Assembly: GCF_947497025.1 (NCBI RefSeq)
Contig: NZ_CANMFC010000009.1
Coordinates: 1 to 64,000, forward strand
Source: an uncultured Kushneria sp.
Lineage (GTDB): Bacteria; Pseudomonadota; Gammaproteobacteria; Pseudomonadales; Halomonadaceae
DNA length: 64,000 bases
Direction: 5' to 3'
Shown here: positions 26,332-35,096 of the stretch, in pieces
Numbering within the stretch: the first letter of the stretch is position 1
How the letters are laid out: each line of letters begins with the position of its first letter
Notes under the pieces: generated by a model
The model's input: the letters and a program-made list of their open reading frames with translations, nothing else
The model's database searches: none
What the model was told of the DNA's origin: nothing
Position numbers and translations under genes: made by a program

Positions 26332-27549
26332 TTAACGCAGGTTGACCATGGTCTGCAGAATCTGATCCTGCGTCTTGATGGTCTGGGCGTTGGCCTGATA
26401 ATTGCGCTGCGCCACGATCATGGTGACAAGCTCGGATGCCAGATCAACGTTGGAGTTCTCAAGCGTACCGGAAAGCAGTGAGCCCAGCTGCCCTGTACCG
26501 GCACTGCCCAAAAGCTCCTGACCGGAATTGGTGGTGGCCACCCAGGCATTGTTACCGTCGGGCTTGAGCCCCTGCTCGTTGGTGAAGCTGGCCAGCGCGA
26601 CACGACCCAATGCACGGCTCTGATTGTTGGAGTAATTACCCATGACATCGCCATTATCGGCAATCGAGATGCCGGTAAGGCTGCCTGCCGCATAACCATC
26701 CTGGCCGGCCGCCTTGACCACAAAGCTGCCACTGTTCTGGGTGACATTGGCAAGGTCAATATCTGCGTCGATATTGGCAGCGCCATTATCGGGATTGAAT
26801 GCCAGATTGAGCGTATCACCGCCGGTAATCTTGCCACTCTCGCTGAATGTCAGATTCGATGTGCCTACCTCATTGCCCTTGTTCATGGCATGTACGGTCC
26901 AGGCATTATCGGCCGCTGCTGATTTCACAAAGTACATGTTGACCTGCTGCGCGTTACCCTGCGAGTCATAGGTCGTCAGCGACGTCTGCCAGTTGTAGCT
27001 TTTGGGATTGGTCGCATCAAAAGCAATGGCATCGCCGTTGGCATCTACCCTGGCCGTATCGGTCGAATTCAGGTTAAAGGTCATGCTGCCACTGGTGGTA
27101 GCGCTGGCGTCCAGATCCCCCTGGGCAACCTGCAATGCCACCGGCTGGGCGCCAGCCAGTACTACAGGACTGGCCGAAGTCGGATCGTCCACCGGGTAGC
27201 CTGTCAACTTGCCCCCGGTGTTATTGACCAGAAAGCCATTGGAATCCATCTGAAACTGACCGTTGCGTGAATATGTGGTCTGCTGGCCATCGGTCAAACG
27301 GAAGAAACCACCGCCGTCAATGGCCAGATCAAGATCACGATCGGTCGTTTCCAGTGCGCCCTGGGAAAATCCCTGAGTAATACCAGAGACCTGCACACCA
27401 AGACCTGCCTTGGCACCGGCATAAAGATCGGCAAACTCGGTACGGCTTTTCTTGTAGCCAACGGTTTGTGAGTTGGCAATGTTGTGGCCGATGGTATCCA
27501 GCTGACTGGAAGCTGCGTTAAGGCCACTGACGCCCTGTGTAAAAGCCAT
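26332..27549 (-). CDS. flgE: Flagellar hook protein FlgE
   Basis: 405 residues (E. coli 402). N-terminal GVSGLNAASSQLDTIGHNIANSQTVGYKKSRTEFADLYAGA and C-terminal GTLENSNVDLASELVTMIVAQRNYQANAQTIKTQDQILQTMVNLR form D0/D1; the middle beta domains are variable. Polymerises into the universal joint. Last gene of flgBCDE before the terminator. Confidence 0.98.
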   Translation of the reverse strand: MAFTQGVSGLNAASSQLDTIGHNIANSQTVGYKKSRTEFADLYAGAKAGLGVQVSGITQGFSQGALETTDRDLDLAIDGGGFFRLTDGQQTTYSRNGQFQMDSNGFLVNNTGGKLTGYPVDDPTSASPVVLAGAQPVALQVAQGDLDASATTSGSMTFNLNSTDTARVDANGDAIAFDATNPKSYNWQTSLTTYDSQGNAQQVNMYFVKSAAADNAWTVHAMNKGNEVGTSNLTFSESGKITGGDTLNLAFNPDNGAANIDADIDLANVTQNSGSFVVKAAGQDGYAAGSLTGISIADNGDVMGNYSNNQSRALGRVALASFTNEQGLKPDGNNAWVATTNSGQELLGSAGTGQLGSLLSGTLENSNVDLASELVTMIVAQRNYQANAQTIKTQDQILQTMVNLR

Positions 27550-27632
27550 GGTTCATCCTCTGATTAAAAATCGTCTCACCGGCATTGGCCGGATGGATCA
27601 TCAGGACGCGCAACACCGCGCCCGGTGGTGCG

Positions 27633-28319
27633 TTACAGAATCTGTTTGACGTCGTTGAAGGCGACACTGCCCATATTGGGGCCCAGGTCCAGCTTTGTGG
27701 TGTTGTTGGCGGTCATCACGCCACTGACGTAGCCGTACTGCAGCGCGCGCGAAGCGACCGCCCGTCCGCTGCCATCGGTAGCTGCAATGGTGACCTGATA
27801 GGTGCCATCCTCGACGCGAGCATTGGTGGTATCGGTGCCATCCCAGTTAAAGGACTGCACGCCGGCCTTGATCTCGCCCAGATCGTACTGATTGATGGTG
27901 CGCCCTGTGCCATCGGTAATGGTCGCCGTCACCTTGGCGGCATCTCCGTCAAGTTCGATCCCAAACGGCAGAACGACATCGTTACCCACCTGGATCTTGT
28001 TACCTTCTACCAGCACGCCACGGCCCACCATGGCGCCGGCCTGCAGTTTCTGGGAGGCATCAATCTGGCCGGTAATGCTCGAGAGCGTATCGTTGAGCTT
28101 GTCGATACCGCTGACCGTATTGATCTGCGCAATCTGGGAGGTGAACTCGGAGTTCTCCATCGGATTGAGCGGATCCTGGTTGTTGAGCTGCGCCACCAGC
28201 AGACTCATGAACTCCTCACCCAGCTCACTGGCACTGGTCGCACCCATGCCGCTATTGTTCGTGCCGGCGGTATTACTGGTGCCGTTCACACGGCCCACCA
28301 GAGAGTTGTCAAATGCCAT
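27633..28319 (-). CDS. flgD: Hook cap/assembly protein FlgD
   Basis: 228 residues (E. coli 231). N-terminal SELGEEFMSLLVAQLNNQDPLNPMENSEFTSQIAQINTVSGIDKLNDTL, then the beta FLN/FlgD domains (GIELDGDAAKVTATITDGTGRTI, GVQSFNWDGTDTTNARVEDGTYQVTI). Caps the growing hook and is discarded on completion. The expected FlgE-FlgD coupling is kept (83 bases apart). Confidence 0.97.
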   Translation of the reverse strand: MAFDNSLVGRVNGTSNTAGTNNSGMGATSASELGEEFMSLLVAQLNNQDPLNPMENSEFTSQIAQINTVSGIDKLNDTLSSITGQIDASQKLQAGAMVGRGVLVEGNKIQVGNDVVLPFGIELDGDAAKVTATITDGTGRTINQYDLGEIKAGVQSFNWDGTDTTNARVEDGTYQVTIAATDGSGRAVASRALQYGYVSGVMTANNTTKLDLGPNMGSVAFNDVKQIL

Positions 28320-28342
28320 GATTTACTCCTTGATGATCCGGT

Positions 28343-28747
28343 TTACTGACCCAGCGTCAGCGTTTTGAGCATCAGTGTCTTGTTGGTGTTGAGCACTTCG
28401 ACGTTGGCCTGATAGGAGCGCGCCGCCGAAATCATGTTGACCATTTCAGATGTGGTATCCACGTTGGGCATACTGACGTAGCCCTGATCATCAGCTGCCG
28501 GATTTTTCGGGTCATAAAGACGTCGAAATTCGCTCTGGTCTTCACTGATCCCTGCCACCCGTACACCGCCGATCTGCTGACCGGGCTCGCCGGCCATTTC
28601 AAAGGTCAGCTGTCTGGCGCGATAGGGCTGACCATCCGGGCCCGCCACGCTGTCAGCGTTGGCCAGGTTGCTGGCGGTCACGTTCATGCGCTGTGACTGC
28701 GCCGACAGTGCCGACCCTGAAATATCGAAAACGCTAAAAAGACTCAT
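28343..28747 (-). CDS. flgC: Flagellar proximal rod protein FlgC
   Basis: 134 residues, E. coli length. [33 protein letters not shown] at the N-terminus and [45 protein letters not shown] at the C-terminus are diagnostic. Forms the proximal rod with FlgB and FlgF. Confidence 0.98.
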   Translation of the reverse strand: MSLFSVFDISGSALSAQSQRMNVTASNLANADSVAGPDGQPYRARQLTFEMAGEPGQQIGGVRVAGISEDQSEFRRLYDPKNPAADDQGYVSMPNVDTTSEMVNMISAARSYQANVEVLNTNKTLMLKTLTLGQ

Positions 28748-28768
28748 TGACTGTTCTCCTGTCGGTTA

Positions 28769-29191
28769 TCAGGACTCGCGCTGCATGGCGTTTTTCAGGC
28801 CCTGCAATCGACTGGTCAGAAACTGTACGTCGGCCTGGTAATGAACGGTGTTGTCTGCAAAGTTGACGCGCTCCATATCCATGTCGACCGTGTTGCCATC
28901 CAGACTTGGCTGGGTCGGATTGCGATACAGCATATCGATCCCGCCTGCACTGCCATTGGCCTGAGCCGCAATATGCCGGCTGGAGGTCATGCTCAGTGAC
29001 AGCCCGCTCTGCCCTTCTGCCCGCCCCTGATTGACGACACGATCCAGTTCGGTTCTGAAGTCAAAGTCGCGCGCCTTGTACCCGGGGGTATCGGCATTGG
29101 CGATGTTGGCTGACAGCACTTCCTGACGTTCGGCACGCAGGTTAAGAGACTGCTGCAAAAAGTTGAGTGAGTTATTGAGCCGGTCGATCAT
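28769..29191 (-). CDS. flgB: Flagellar proximal rod protein FlgB
   Basis: 140 residues. MIDRLNNSLNFLQQSLNLRAERQEVLSANIANADTPGYKARDFDF at the N-terminus and DMERVNFADNTVHYQADVQFLTSRLQGLKNAMQ at the C-terminus are typical. First gene of flgBCDE, divergent from flgA with 209 bases between start codons. Confidence 0.98.
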   Translation of the reverse strand: MIDRLNNSLNFLQQSLNLRAERQEVLSANIANADTPGYKARDFDFRTELDRVVNQGRAEGQSGLSLSMTSSRHIAAQANGSAGGIDMLYRNPTQPSLDGNTVDMDMERVNFADNTVHYQADVQFLTSRLQGLKNAMQRES

Positions 29192-29295
29192 GGGGAGTCA
29201 CTCCGTTGCGCCATGAATCATTAAAACAACAAAGGTTACTTTCTTTTACCTTTTGGAATGAGCGCAGCATAGAGAGCGCGCAACCTTCACCATTG

Positions 29296-29325
29296 AATGA
29301 AAAGGCCGCTTTTTAGGGGTTATTT
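29296..29325. promoter_or_regulatory. Candidate FlhD2C2 box in the flgA-flgB divergent region
   Basis: GGTTATTT (29318-29325) matches the right inner half-site CGYTATTT at 7 of 8 bases; AATGA (29296-29300) and AAAGGCCG just before it give a degenerate left half. Position, between flgA and flgB, is exactly where E. coli carries its box. Confidence 0.4.
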
Positions 29326-29400
29326 CGCGCACTGTTTTTTTTGGTATCTGTCTAGAATGCACAGCATCCATGTAACCGTTTGATAACGAAAGGCCACTTC

Positions 29401-30111
29401 ATGTCGCTGCCCTTCATACGCTCATACCGCAGGCACTGCCGCCATGGCGCCACCTTGTTGCTGGTGGCGGCAGGACTGATCTGTGTCCCGGTTGAAGCCA
29501 ATGAACAGGTCATTTATGACGTCATTGAAGGGTTTCTGCTGGAGCAGACGGCCGGTGAAAATGGTGACATCACCATTGAGATCACACCGTCACCGGCCGC
29601 AGCCATGGCCTGTCAGGCACCATCTGCCTTTTTGCCCGGGCGCGGCGGCAAGGTCTCGGGCCGCACATCAGTTGGCGTGCGCTGCCCGGGCAATGCCCCC
29701 GAGACGCGCTACTTTCAGGCCTATGTGCATATCAACGGACAATACCCGGTGGTCAATCGCAATATCATGCCGGGCGATGTCATTGAAGAGAGTGACCTTG
29801 ACTGGCAGGAAGGGGATCTGACCCGGCTTTCCAGTCGCTTGATTACCGATGCCTCACAGCTGGTGGGACAGGTATCACAGCGCCGCATTGCGGCCGGTCA
29901 GCCGCTTCAGACAGGGATGGTCAAGGCGCCCGTACTGATTCAGCGCGGTGCCGAAGTTGCCCTGCTGGTTCGGGGCAACGGTTTCATGATCAGTAGCAGT
30001 GGCCAGGCGTTAAATGACGCAGGGCTTGGTGAAAGTGTTCGGGTTAGAATGCCCTCTGGCAGCGTTATCAATGGTGAGGCAAGTCGCGAAGGAGTAGTGG
30101 AGGTTCACTAG
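29401..30111 (+). CDS. flgA: P-ring assembly chaperone FlgA
   Basis: 236 residues from the ATG at 29401 with AAGG upstream; a TTG at 29380 is less likely. Signal peptide (hydrophobic ~18-30, cleavage near VEA-NEQ). The C-terminal SAF-type domain: YPVVNRNIMPGDVIEESDLDWQEGDLTRLSSRLITDASQLVGQVSQRRIAAGQPLQTGMVKAPVLIQRGAEVALLVRG. Periplasmic chaperone for FlgI. Divergent from flgB, followed by flgM with its own sigma-28 promoter. Confidence 0.96.
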   Translation: MSLPFIRSYRRHCRHGATLLLVAAGLICVPVEANEQVIYDVIEGFLLEQTAGENGDITIEITPSPAAAMACQAPSAFLPGRGGKVSGRTSVGVRCPGNAPETRYFQAYVHINGQYPVVNRNIMPGDVIEESDLDWQEGDLTRLSSRLITDASQLVGQVSQRRIAAGQPLQTGMVKAPVLIQRGAEVALLVRGNGFMISSSGQALNDAGLGESVRVRMPSGSVINGEASREGVVEVH

Positions 30112-30173
30112 TCCCCAAGGCAACTACATTACGCTCTGATATCCATTCGATACCTTTCGTTACCAGGATAGGT

Positions 30174-30200
30174 TAAAGAACCTGCCTGTGATGTCGATAA
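30174..30200 (+). promoter_or_regulatory. Sigma-28 (FliA) promoter of flgMN
   Basis: TAAAGAAC (30174-30181), 11-base spacer, GTCGATAA (30193-30200). Matches the FliA consensus at 5 of 8 and 7 of 8 with ideal spacing, about 65 bases before the flgM start. This gives the usual FliA-driven burst of its own anti-sigma factor. Confidence 0.88.
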
Positions 30201-30269
30201 TGGAGTCAACAGCGCTTGCCTGCGCCCCTTTATCAGCTCACCCGAGTGAGCGCTTCGGAGAGCATGAAG

Positions 30270-30542
30270 ATGAAAATTGACAGCAACAACGGTTCAATCA
30301 ACCGCATTGCCAGCCCGGTATCGGTATCACGCGTCACGACGCCTGAAGCCGAAAAGACCGAGCAGAGCGCCGCGACGCGCTGGGTACCTTCCAGCGCCCA
30401 GGATGGCTCGCAGGACATTGACACGGCACGTGTCAACGAACTGCGTCAGGCCATTCGCGATGGCAGCTTTGAGGTTGATACCGGAAAAATTGCCGACGGC
30501 CTGATCGCAAGCGCGCAGGAGCTGCTTTCGAACAAGGGCTAG
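30270..30542 (+). CDS. flgM: Anti-sigma-28 factor FlgM
   Basis: 90 residues from the ATG at 30270 (GGAG 9 bases upstream); an ATG two codons earlier is possible. MKIDSNNGSINRIASPVSVS is a flexible N-terminus of the kind needed for export. The C-terminal FliA-binding half has DIDTARVNELRQAIRDGSFEVDTGKIADGLIASAQELLSNKG, the FlgM signature. It inhibits FliA until the hook is complete and FlgM is secreted. Confidence 0.97.
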   Translation: MKIDSNNGSINRIASPVSVSRVTTPEAEKTEQSAATRWVPSSAQDGSQDIDTARVNELRQAIRDGSFEVDTGKIADGLIASAQELLSNKG

Positions 30543-30581
30543 GGCATTCCTTTTGCTTGAACGCCTTTGGAGAACACGTGG

Positions 30582-31037
30582 ATGAACGATTACGCCAATA
30601 TCCTGAACCAGATCGATGAGGCCCTCGGGCGCTTTATCGATCTACTCGACCACGAGGCCGAAATTCTGGACAGCCATCCGGTGGATATTGAAGCCCTGCT
30701 GCAAACCTGTGAGCACAAGGGCACGTCAATGGTCAGACTGGATCAACTCGAGCGCGCCCGGAGTGCCCTGCTCGAGAGTCGCGGCCTCGGCGCAGACCGC
30801 GCCACGAGCGATCGCGCTGCCATCAAGCTGGAACTCAACGAGTTATGGCAGCGTATCATCGAGCGCACCGAAGCGGCCGCACAGCGCAATCGTCTCAACG
30901 GGTTCGTGATTGGCAGACGGCTGGATTTCCACAGTCGTGCCCTCAACTTCCTTCAGACCGCAGCCGGCATGACCATGTACGGCCCCAATGGCCGCCAGCA
31001 CAATATCGGCCGTTCCAGTACGCACCTGATGGGCTGA
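30582..31037 (+). CDS. flgN: FlgK/FlgL export chaperone FlgN
   Basis: 151 residues from the ATG at 30582 (GGAG 9 bases upstream); an upstream TTG at 30567 is less likely. A helical protein with the FlgN pattern: LNQIDEALGRFIDLLDHEAEILDSHPVDIEALLQTCEHKGTSMVRLDQLE, and a C-terminal QRNRLNGFVIGRRLDFHSRALNFLQTAAG..TMYGPNGR region. Escorts FlgK and FlgL to the export gate. Follows flgM by 39 bases. Confidence 0.95.
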   Translation: MNDYANILNQIDEALGRFIDLLDHEAEILDSHPVDIEALLQTCEHKGTSMVRLDQLERARSALLESRGLGADRATSDRAAIKLELNELWQRIIERTEAAAQRNRLNGFVIGRRLDFHSRALNFLQTAAGMTMYGPNGRQHNIGRSSTHLMG

Positions 31038-31061
31038 GCTCAGGTTCGACACTCTTGTGCC

Positions 31062-31096
31062 AAAAGGCCGCGCCATGACAATGGCGCGGCCTTTTT
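31062..31096. terminator. Bidirectional terminator between flgN and flhE
   Basis: GGCCGCGCCAT (31066-31076) pairs with ATGGCGCGGCC (31081-31091) over GACA, with A4 on the left and T5 on the right. It closes flgMN on the plus strand and can close flhBAE on the minus strand. Confidence 0.93.
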
Positions 31097-31218
31097 GATT
31101 CTGTATTTGGAGATTTACTCGAGTAAGCAGACCTGATCATGGATCTGAACGCCTGTCAGGCAATACCCTTTTCACTACCTTCGCATTACCCTGCAGAATT
31201 CCCTGCAAAAGGCGTGGC

Positions 31219-31650
31219 CTACTGGTCCTGCAGGCGATAGTTGACGAATACCTGAGCGGTCCCACCCTGAACTGGATGCTTGAGCATGCCCTTGCCAGGC
31301 AGAACAAAGTGAAGTGACAGTGGCGTACTGGCCGGCAGCCCGGCAAGGGCACCAGTGCTGCCACGAGCCATATTCAGCGCCACGCATTCTGATGGCGTAC
31401 ACAGCGAAGCCTCTGGCAGCACCTCCCCCGGCCCCAACTCATAACGCCAGGAAAGCTCGGTCAACCAGCTGTCAGCAGGCGCATTCTCGGCATTCGCCAG
31501 CGCCACACGGTATTCCCACCCCTTTTGCGCCATGTCAGGAAGATTGACCTGAACAGGAATGGCGCCCCCGGCCCCTGCTTCGGCCCAGACCGACGGCCAT
31601 GCCAATGCGGCAGTGATCATGAGCCATGATGCCGACCGAGCTCTTATCAT
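31219..31650 (-). CDS. flhE: Flagellar protein FlhE
   Basis: 143 residues (E. coli 130) with a signal peptide (cleavage near VWA-EAG). Mature part matches FlhE: MAQKGWEYRVALANAENAPADSWLTELSWRYELGPGEVLPEASLCTPSECVALNMARGSTGALAGLPASTPLSLHFVLPG. Two Cys may form a disulfide. FlhE is periplasmic and in enterobacteria limits proton leak through the export gate; it is not found in most flagellates. Overlaps the flhA stop by 4 bases, so it is translationally coupled. Confidence 0.92.
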   Translation of the reverse strand: MIRARSASWLMITAALAWPSVWAEAGAGGAIPVQVNLPDMAQKGWEYRVALANAENAPADSWLTELSWRYELGPGEVLPEASLCTPSECVALNMARGSTGALAGLPASTPLSLHFVLPGKGMLKHPVQGGTAQVFVNYRLQDQ

Positions 31651-33731
31651 GACTGCGATCCGATAATGGCCGTCACACGAATCTGGCGCTCTTCAGGGAT
31701 CTCTGCCTGGGAGAGCACCACCAGACGCGGCAGGCGTCGACGCAAGAACCGCGACAGCAGCGAGCGCACGCCGTGCTGCACCACCAGTACAGCTGGCAGG
31801 CCACGCTCTTCCTGGCGCTGAACGGCGGTTTCTGCCTGCTGGATCAGGGTGTCGGCAAGGCCAGGCTCCAGTGCACCGCCATTGTTGAGCGCCTGCATCA
31901 GCATTTTCTCCAGATCAACATCAAGGCTGATCACCTCAGCAGGTTCCTGCCCCGGGAAATACTGCTGCGTAATGGCACGACCCAGCGCCAGGCGCACGGC
32001 AGCGGTCAGCTCCATGGCATCCGTGGTATGGCCGCCATGATCGGCCAACGTATCAAGAATGGTGCGCATATCGCGAATGGATACGTCTTCCGACAAAAGC
32101 TGCTGCAGGATACGGGTCAGCGTGGTCAGAGAAATCAGCTTGGGCACGACCTCCTCGACCAGACTCGGCGATTCCTTCGCCAGTCGATCCAGCAGCTTCT
32201 GGGTTTCACTGCGACCCATCATTTCACTGGCGTGCTCACCCAGCAGATGATTAAGGTGCGTCGCAACGACCGTGCTGGCATCCACGACAGTAAAGCCCTG
32301 CATCTGCGCCTGATCACGCTGATTGGCCTCAATCCAGGTGGCGGGCAGCCCGAACGCCGGGTCCTTCGTCATGCGGCCCTCGAGATTGCCCATCGCCTGG
32401 CCGGGATCAATGGCCAGATACTGACCGGGCCACGCCTCCCCTTCGCCGATCAATACGCCATTAAGCGCAATGCGATACTGCTGTGGCTGTAGGGACAGGT
32501 TGTCACGGATATGGACAACGGGCGGCAGGAAACCCACTTCCTGAGCGAACTTCTTTCTCAGACTCTTGATGCGCTTCAAAAGCTCGCCATCCTGATTCTG
32601 GTCCACCAGCGGGATCAGGCGATGACCGACCTCAAGACCCAGCGGATCGACCAGTTGAACGTCGTCCCAGCTGGCTTCGTGGCTGTCCGTTTTAGCAACC
32701 GGGGCCGGTTGCGCCTCCTCGATGCTAGCCGCTTCCTGCTTTTTCTTGTTCAGATACCAGCCCAGGCCGCCAAGCATGGCAGTGAACAACAAAAACACGA
32801 TATTGGGCATCCCGGGAATGATACCCAGAAGACCGACAACGCCTGCCGTTAGATAAAGAACACGAGGATTGGTAAACAGCTGGCCCAGCAGCTGCTGACC
32901 CACGTCCTGTTCGGTGTTGACGCGCGATACGGTAACACCCGCCGCGGTAGAAATGATCAGGGCCGGAATCTGGCCGACCAGGCCATCCCCGATGGTCAAC
33001 AGCGTATAGGTATGGGCAGCATCACCGACTGAAAGCCCATGCTGGGCCACGCCCACCACCAGTCCGCCCACGATGTTGATGACCATGATCAGGATACCGG
33101 CGACGGCATCACCGCGTACAAATTTGCTGGCACCATCCATGGAACCGAAAAATTCAGCTTCCTGAGCGATCTCCTTGCGACGCTCACGCGCAAACTTTTC
33201 GTCGATCAGACCGGCATTAAGATCGGCATCAATGGCCATCTGCTTGCCGGGCATGGCATCCAGCGTAAAGCGGGCCCCGACTTCAGCAATACGACCCGCG
33301 CCCTTGGTGATCACCATGAAGTTGATGACGACCAGAATCACGAACACCACAAGACCCACGGCAAAGTTACCGCCCACCAGAAATTCGGCAAACGCCTCGA
33401 TAACCTTACCGGCGGCGTCACCGCCGTTATGCCCTTCCAGCAGCACCACACGCGTCGAGGCCACGTTGAGCGACAGCCTCAGCAGCGTCGAAAACAGCAG
33501 CACCGCCGGGAAGGCAGCAAACTCGAGCGGTTTGGTGGTGAACATGCTCACCAGCAGCACCATAATCGACAGGGCAATATTGAAGGTAAACAGCATGTCG
33601 AGAATAAACGGTGGCAGCGGTAGCACCATCATCGACAGAATCATCAGAATCAGGACCGGGCCGGCCAAAAACTTCAGCTGGCTGCTCTGAGTCAGACCGC
33701 CCCGGGAAAACAGTGCACTCAATGCATTCAT
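31647..33731 (-). CDS. flhA: Flagellar export gate protein FlhA
   Basis: 694 residues (E. coli 692). About eight N-terminal membrane segments with the family loop (VVITKGAGRIAEVGARFTLDAMPGKQMAIDADLNAGLIDEKFARERRKEIAQEAEFFGSMDGASKFVRGDAVAGI), then a cytoplasmic domain that docks chaperones (WDDVQLVDPLGLEVGHRLIPLVD, ATWIEANQRDQAQMQGFTVVDASTVVATHLNHLL). Forms the nonameric export ring and couples export to proton flow. Between flhB and flhE. Confidence 0.98.
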   Translation of the reverse strand: MNALSALFSRGGLTQSSQLKFLAGPVLILMILSMMVLPLPPFILDMLFTFNIALSIMVLLVSMFTTKPLEFAAFPAVLLFSTLLRLSLNVASTRVVLLEGHNGGDAAGKVIEAFAEFLVGGNFAVGLVVFVILVVINFMVITKGAGRIAEVGARFTLDAMPGKQMAIDADLNAGLIDEKFARERRKEIAQEAEFFGSMDGASKFVRGDAVAGILIMVINIVGGLVVGVAQHGLSVGDAAHTYTLLTIGDGLVGQIPALIISTAAGVTVSRVNTEQDVGQQLLGQLFTNPRVLYLTAGVVGLLGIIPGMPNIVFLLFTAMLGGLGWYLNKKKQEAASIEEAQPAPVAKTDSHEASWDDVQLVDPLGLEVGHRLIPLVDQNQDGELLKRIKSLRKKFAQEVGFLPPVVHIRDNLSLQPQQYRIALNGVLIGEGEAWPGQYLAIDPGQAMGNLEGRMTKDPAFGLPATWIEANQRDQAQMQGFTVVDASTVVATHLNHLLGEHASEMMGRSETQKLLDRLAKESPSLVEEVVPKLISLTTLTRILQQLLSEDVSIRDMRTILDTLADHGGHTTDAMELTAAVRLALGRAITQQYFPGQEPAEVISLDVDLEKMLMQALNNGGALEPGLADTLIQQAETAVQRQEERGLPAVLVVQHGVRSLLSRFLRRRLPRLVVLSQAEIPEERQIRVTAIIGSQS

Positions 33732-33800
33732 GTCAGCGATGACCTGTCAGGGTGAATAGGTTGTCCGGCGCCTTTAATGGGCAACGCAGCGCCCCGGGCA

Positions 33801-34967
33801 TCATGGTTCATTGTTGTCCTCGTCATCCGAGGGTGACGGGGTATAGGCCATCTCTTCAGGCACATCGATATGGCCGGGCCGTTTTGGTGTTTTACCGCCT
33901 TCGCTGCGATGGCGGCGCAGCTGATACACCCAGGCCAGCACTTCAGCAACGGCGGTATACAGCGCAGCAGGAATCTCCCGGCCCAGCTCACCGTGGCGAT
34001 ACAGTGAACGCGCCAGCGCCGGGGCCTCCAGAAAGGGGATACGGTTCTCCTGACCCAGCTCGCGAATTTTGGCAGCCACGGCATCGGCGCCTTTCGCCAC
34101 CACCCGCGGGGCCCCCATTTCGTCATCCTTGTAGGCCAGCGCCACGGCAAAGTGGGTCGGGTTGGTAATGATGACATCAGCCTTGGGCACCTCACTCATC
34201 ATGCGTCGGCGCGCGATCGCCTGCTGCTGCTGGCGAATACGGCCCTTGACGTGCGGGTCCCCTTCGGACTCCTTGTGCTCCTGGCGAATATCCTCCCGGC
34301 TCATGCGAAGCTTTTTGGTGTGACTCCAAAGCTGATAGGGAACATCGATCAGGATGACAACGATGAAGGAAAGCAGGATCAGGGCACAGCAGAACACCAG
34401 CAGCAGCAGCATGTGACGCATGGCGGACTGAATGCTTTCTCCGGCAAGCCCCAGCAGCTCGCCCTGGTGGCTATAGATAAAGTAGGCCGCGACCAGCGCA
34501 ATCAGCAGCGACTTGGCAATGGTCTTGACCAGTTCCGCCAGTGCCTGACTGGAAAAAATACGCTTTAAACCGGCACCCGGATTGAGCTTTTTGACATCAA
34601 CCTTGAGGGACTTTGTCGAAAACAACCACCCACCCAGCGCCATTGGCGCCATCAGCGCCACCACCCCCATAATGCCCAGAATGGGCGCAATGGCCATCAA
34701 CGCCCGACCGCCCAGCGCCGAGACATTGATCATCATTCGAGTGGGATCACGCGCAACGTCTGCATCAAAGGTCAATCCGTCACTCATGACCCCTGACAGC
34801 GTCTCCCCCATCCAATTCATGCAAAGCGCCAGGCCTGCGGCCCCGACGGCCAGCATCAAGAAGGTGGTCAACTCACGTGAACGGGCAACCTGACCCTCTT
34901 CACGAGCCTTCTCAAGACGTCGTGCCGTAGGCTCTTCGGTTTTTTCTGCGTCGCTGTCGCCGGACAT
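33801..34967 (-). CDS. flhB: Flagellar export switch protein FlhB
   Basis: 388 residues (E. coli 382). Four membrane segments, N-terminal EKTEEPTARRLEKAREEGQVARSRE, and the self-cleavage motif NPTH at residues 269-272 (Asn 269 and Pro 270, the same numbers as E. coli). The cleaved C-domain FAVALAYKDDEMGAPRVVAKGADAVAAKIRELG sets export specificity with FliK. First gene of flhBAE. A stand-alone copy of this C-domain is encoded at 46906-47193. Confidence 0.98.
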   Translation of the reverse strand: MSGDSDAEKTEEPTARRLEKAREEGQVARSRELTTFLMLAVGAAGLALCMNWMGETLSGVMSDGLTFDADVARDPTRMMINVSALGGRALMAIAPILGIMGVVALMAPMALGGWLFSTKSLKVDVKKLNPGAGLKRIFSSQALAELVKTIAKSLLIALVAAYFIYSHQGELLGLAGESIQSAMRHMLLLLVFCCALILLSFIVVILIDVPYQLWSHTKKLRMSREDIRQEHKESEGDPHVKGRIRQQQQAIARRRMMSEVPKADVIITNPTHFAVALAYKDDEMGAPRVVAKGADAVAAKIRELGQENRIPFLEAPALARSLYRHGELGREIPAALYTAVAEVLAWVYQLRRHRSEGGKTPKRPGHIDVPEEMAYTPSPSDDEDNNEP

Positions 34968-35037
34968 TTCGACCCCATGAAATCATGTGGAGCATCGTGC
35001 TCACTGGGCGACATTGTGCGAGGAAGGAAGGGAAAAC

Positions 35038-35073
35038 AATCGCTGGAATAGCCCGCCCGAGGGAGAGCTATTC
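35038..35073 (-). promoter_or_regulatory. Candidate FlhD2C2 box upstream of flhB
   Basis: On the minus strand: GAATAGCT, 12 bases, GGCTATTC, two bases, GCGATT. The last element fits the outer half-site SCGWTT fully at the correct 2-base gap; both inner half-sites match at 6 of 8. It lies 70-105 bases before the flhB ATG, as in E. coli flhB. The best of the four candidate boxes. Confidence 0.6.
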
Positions 35074-35096
35074 GACACATAAGCAGGAAATATGAA

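Noticed and set aside
31773-32492. Long open frame antisense to flhA
   Set aside because: Lies fully inside the conserved flhA cytoplasmic domain; translation is Gln/His/Arg-rich shadow.
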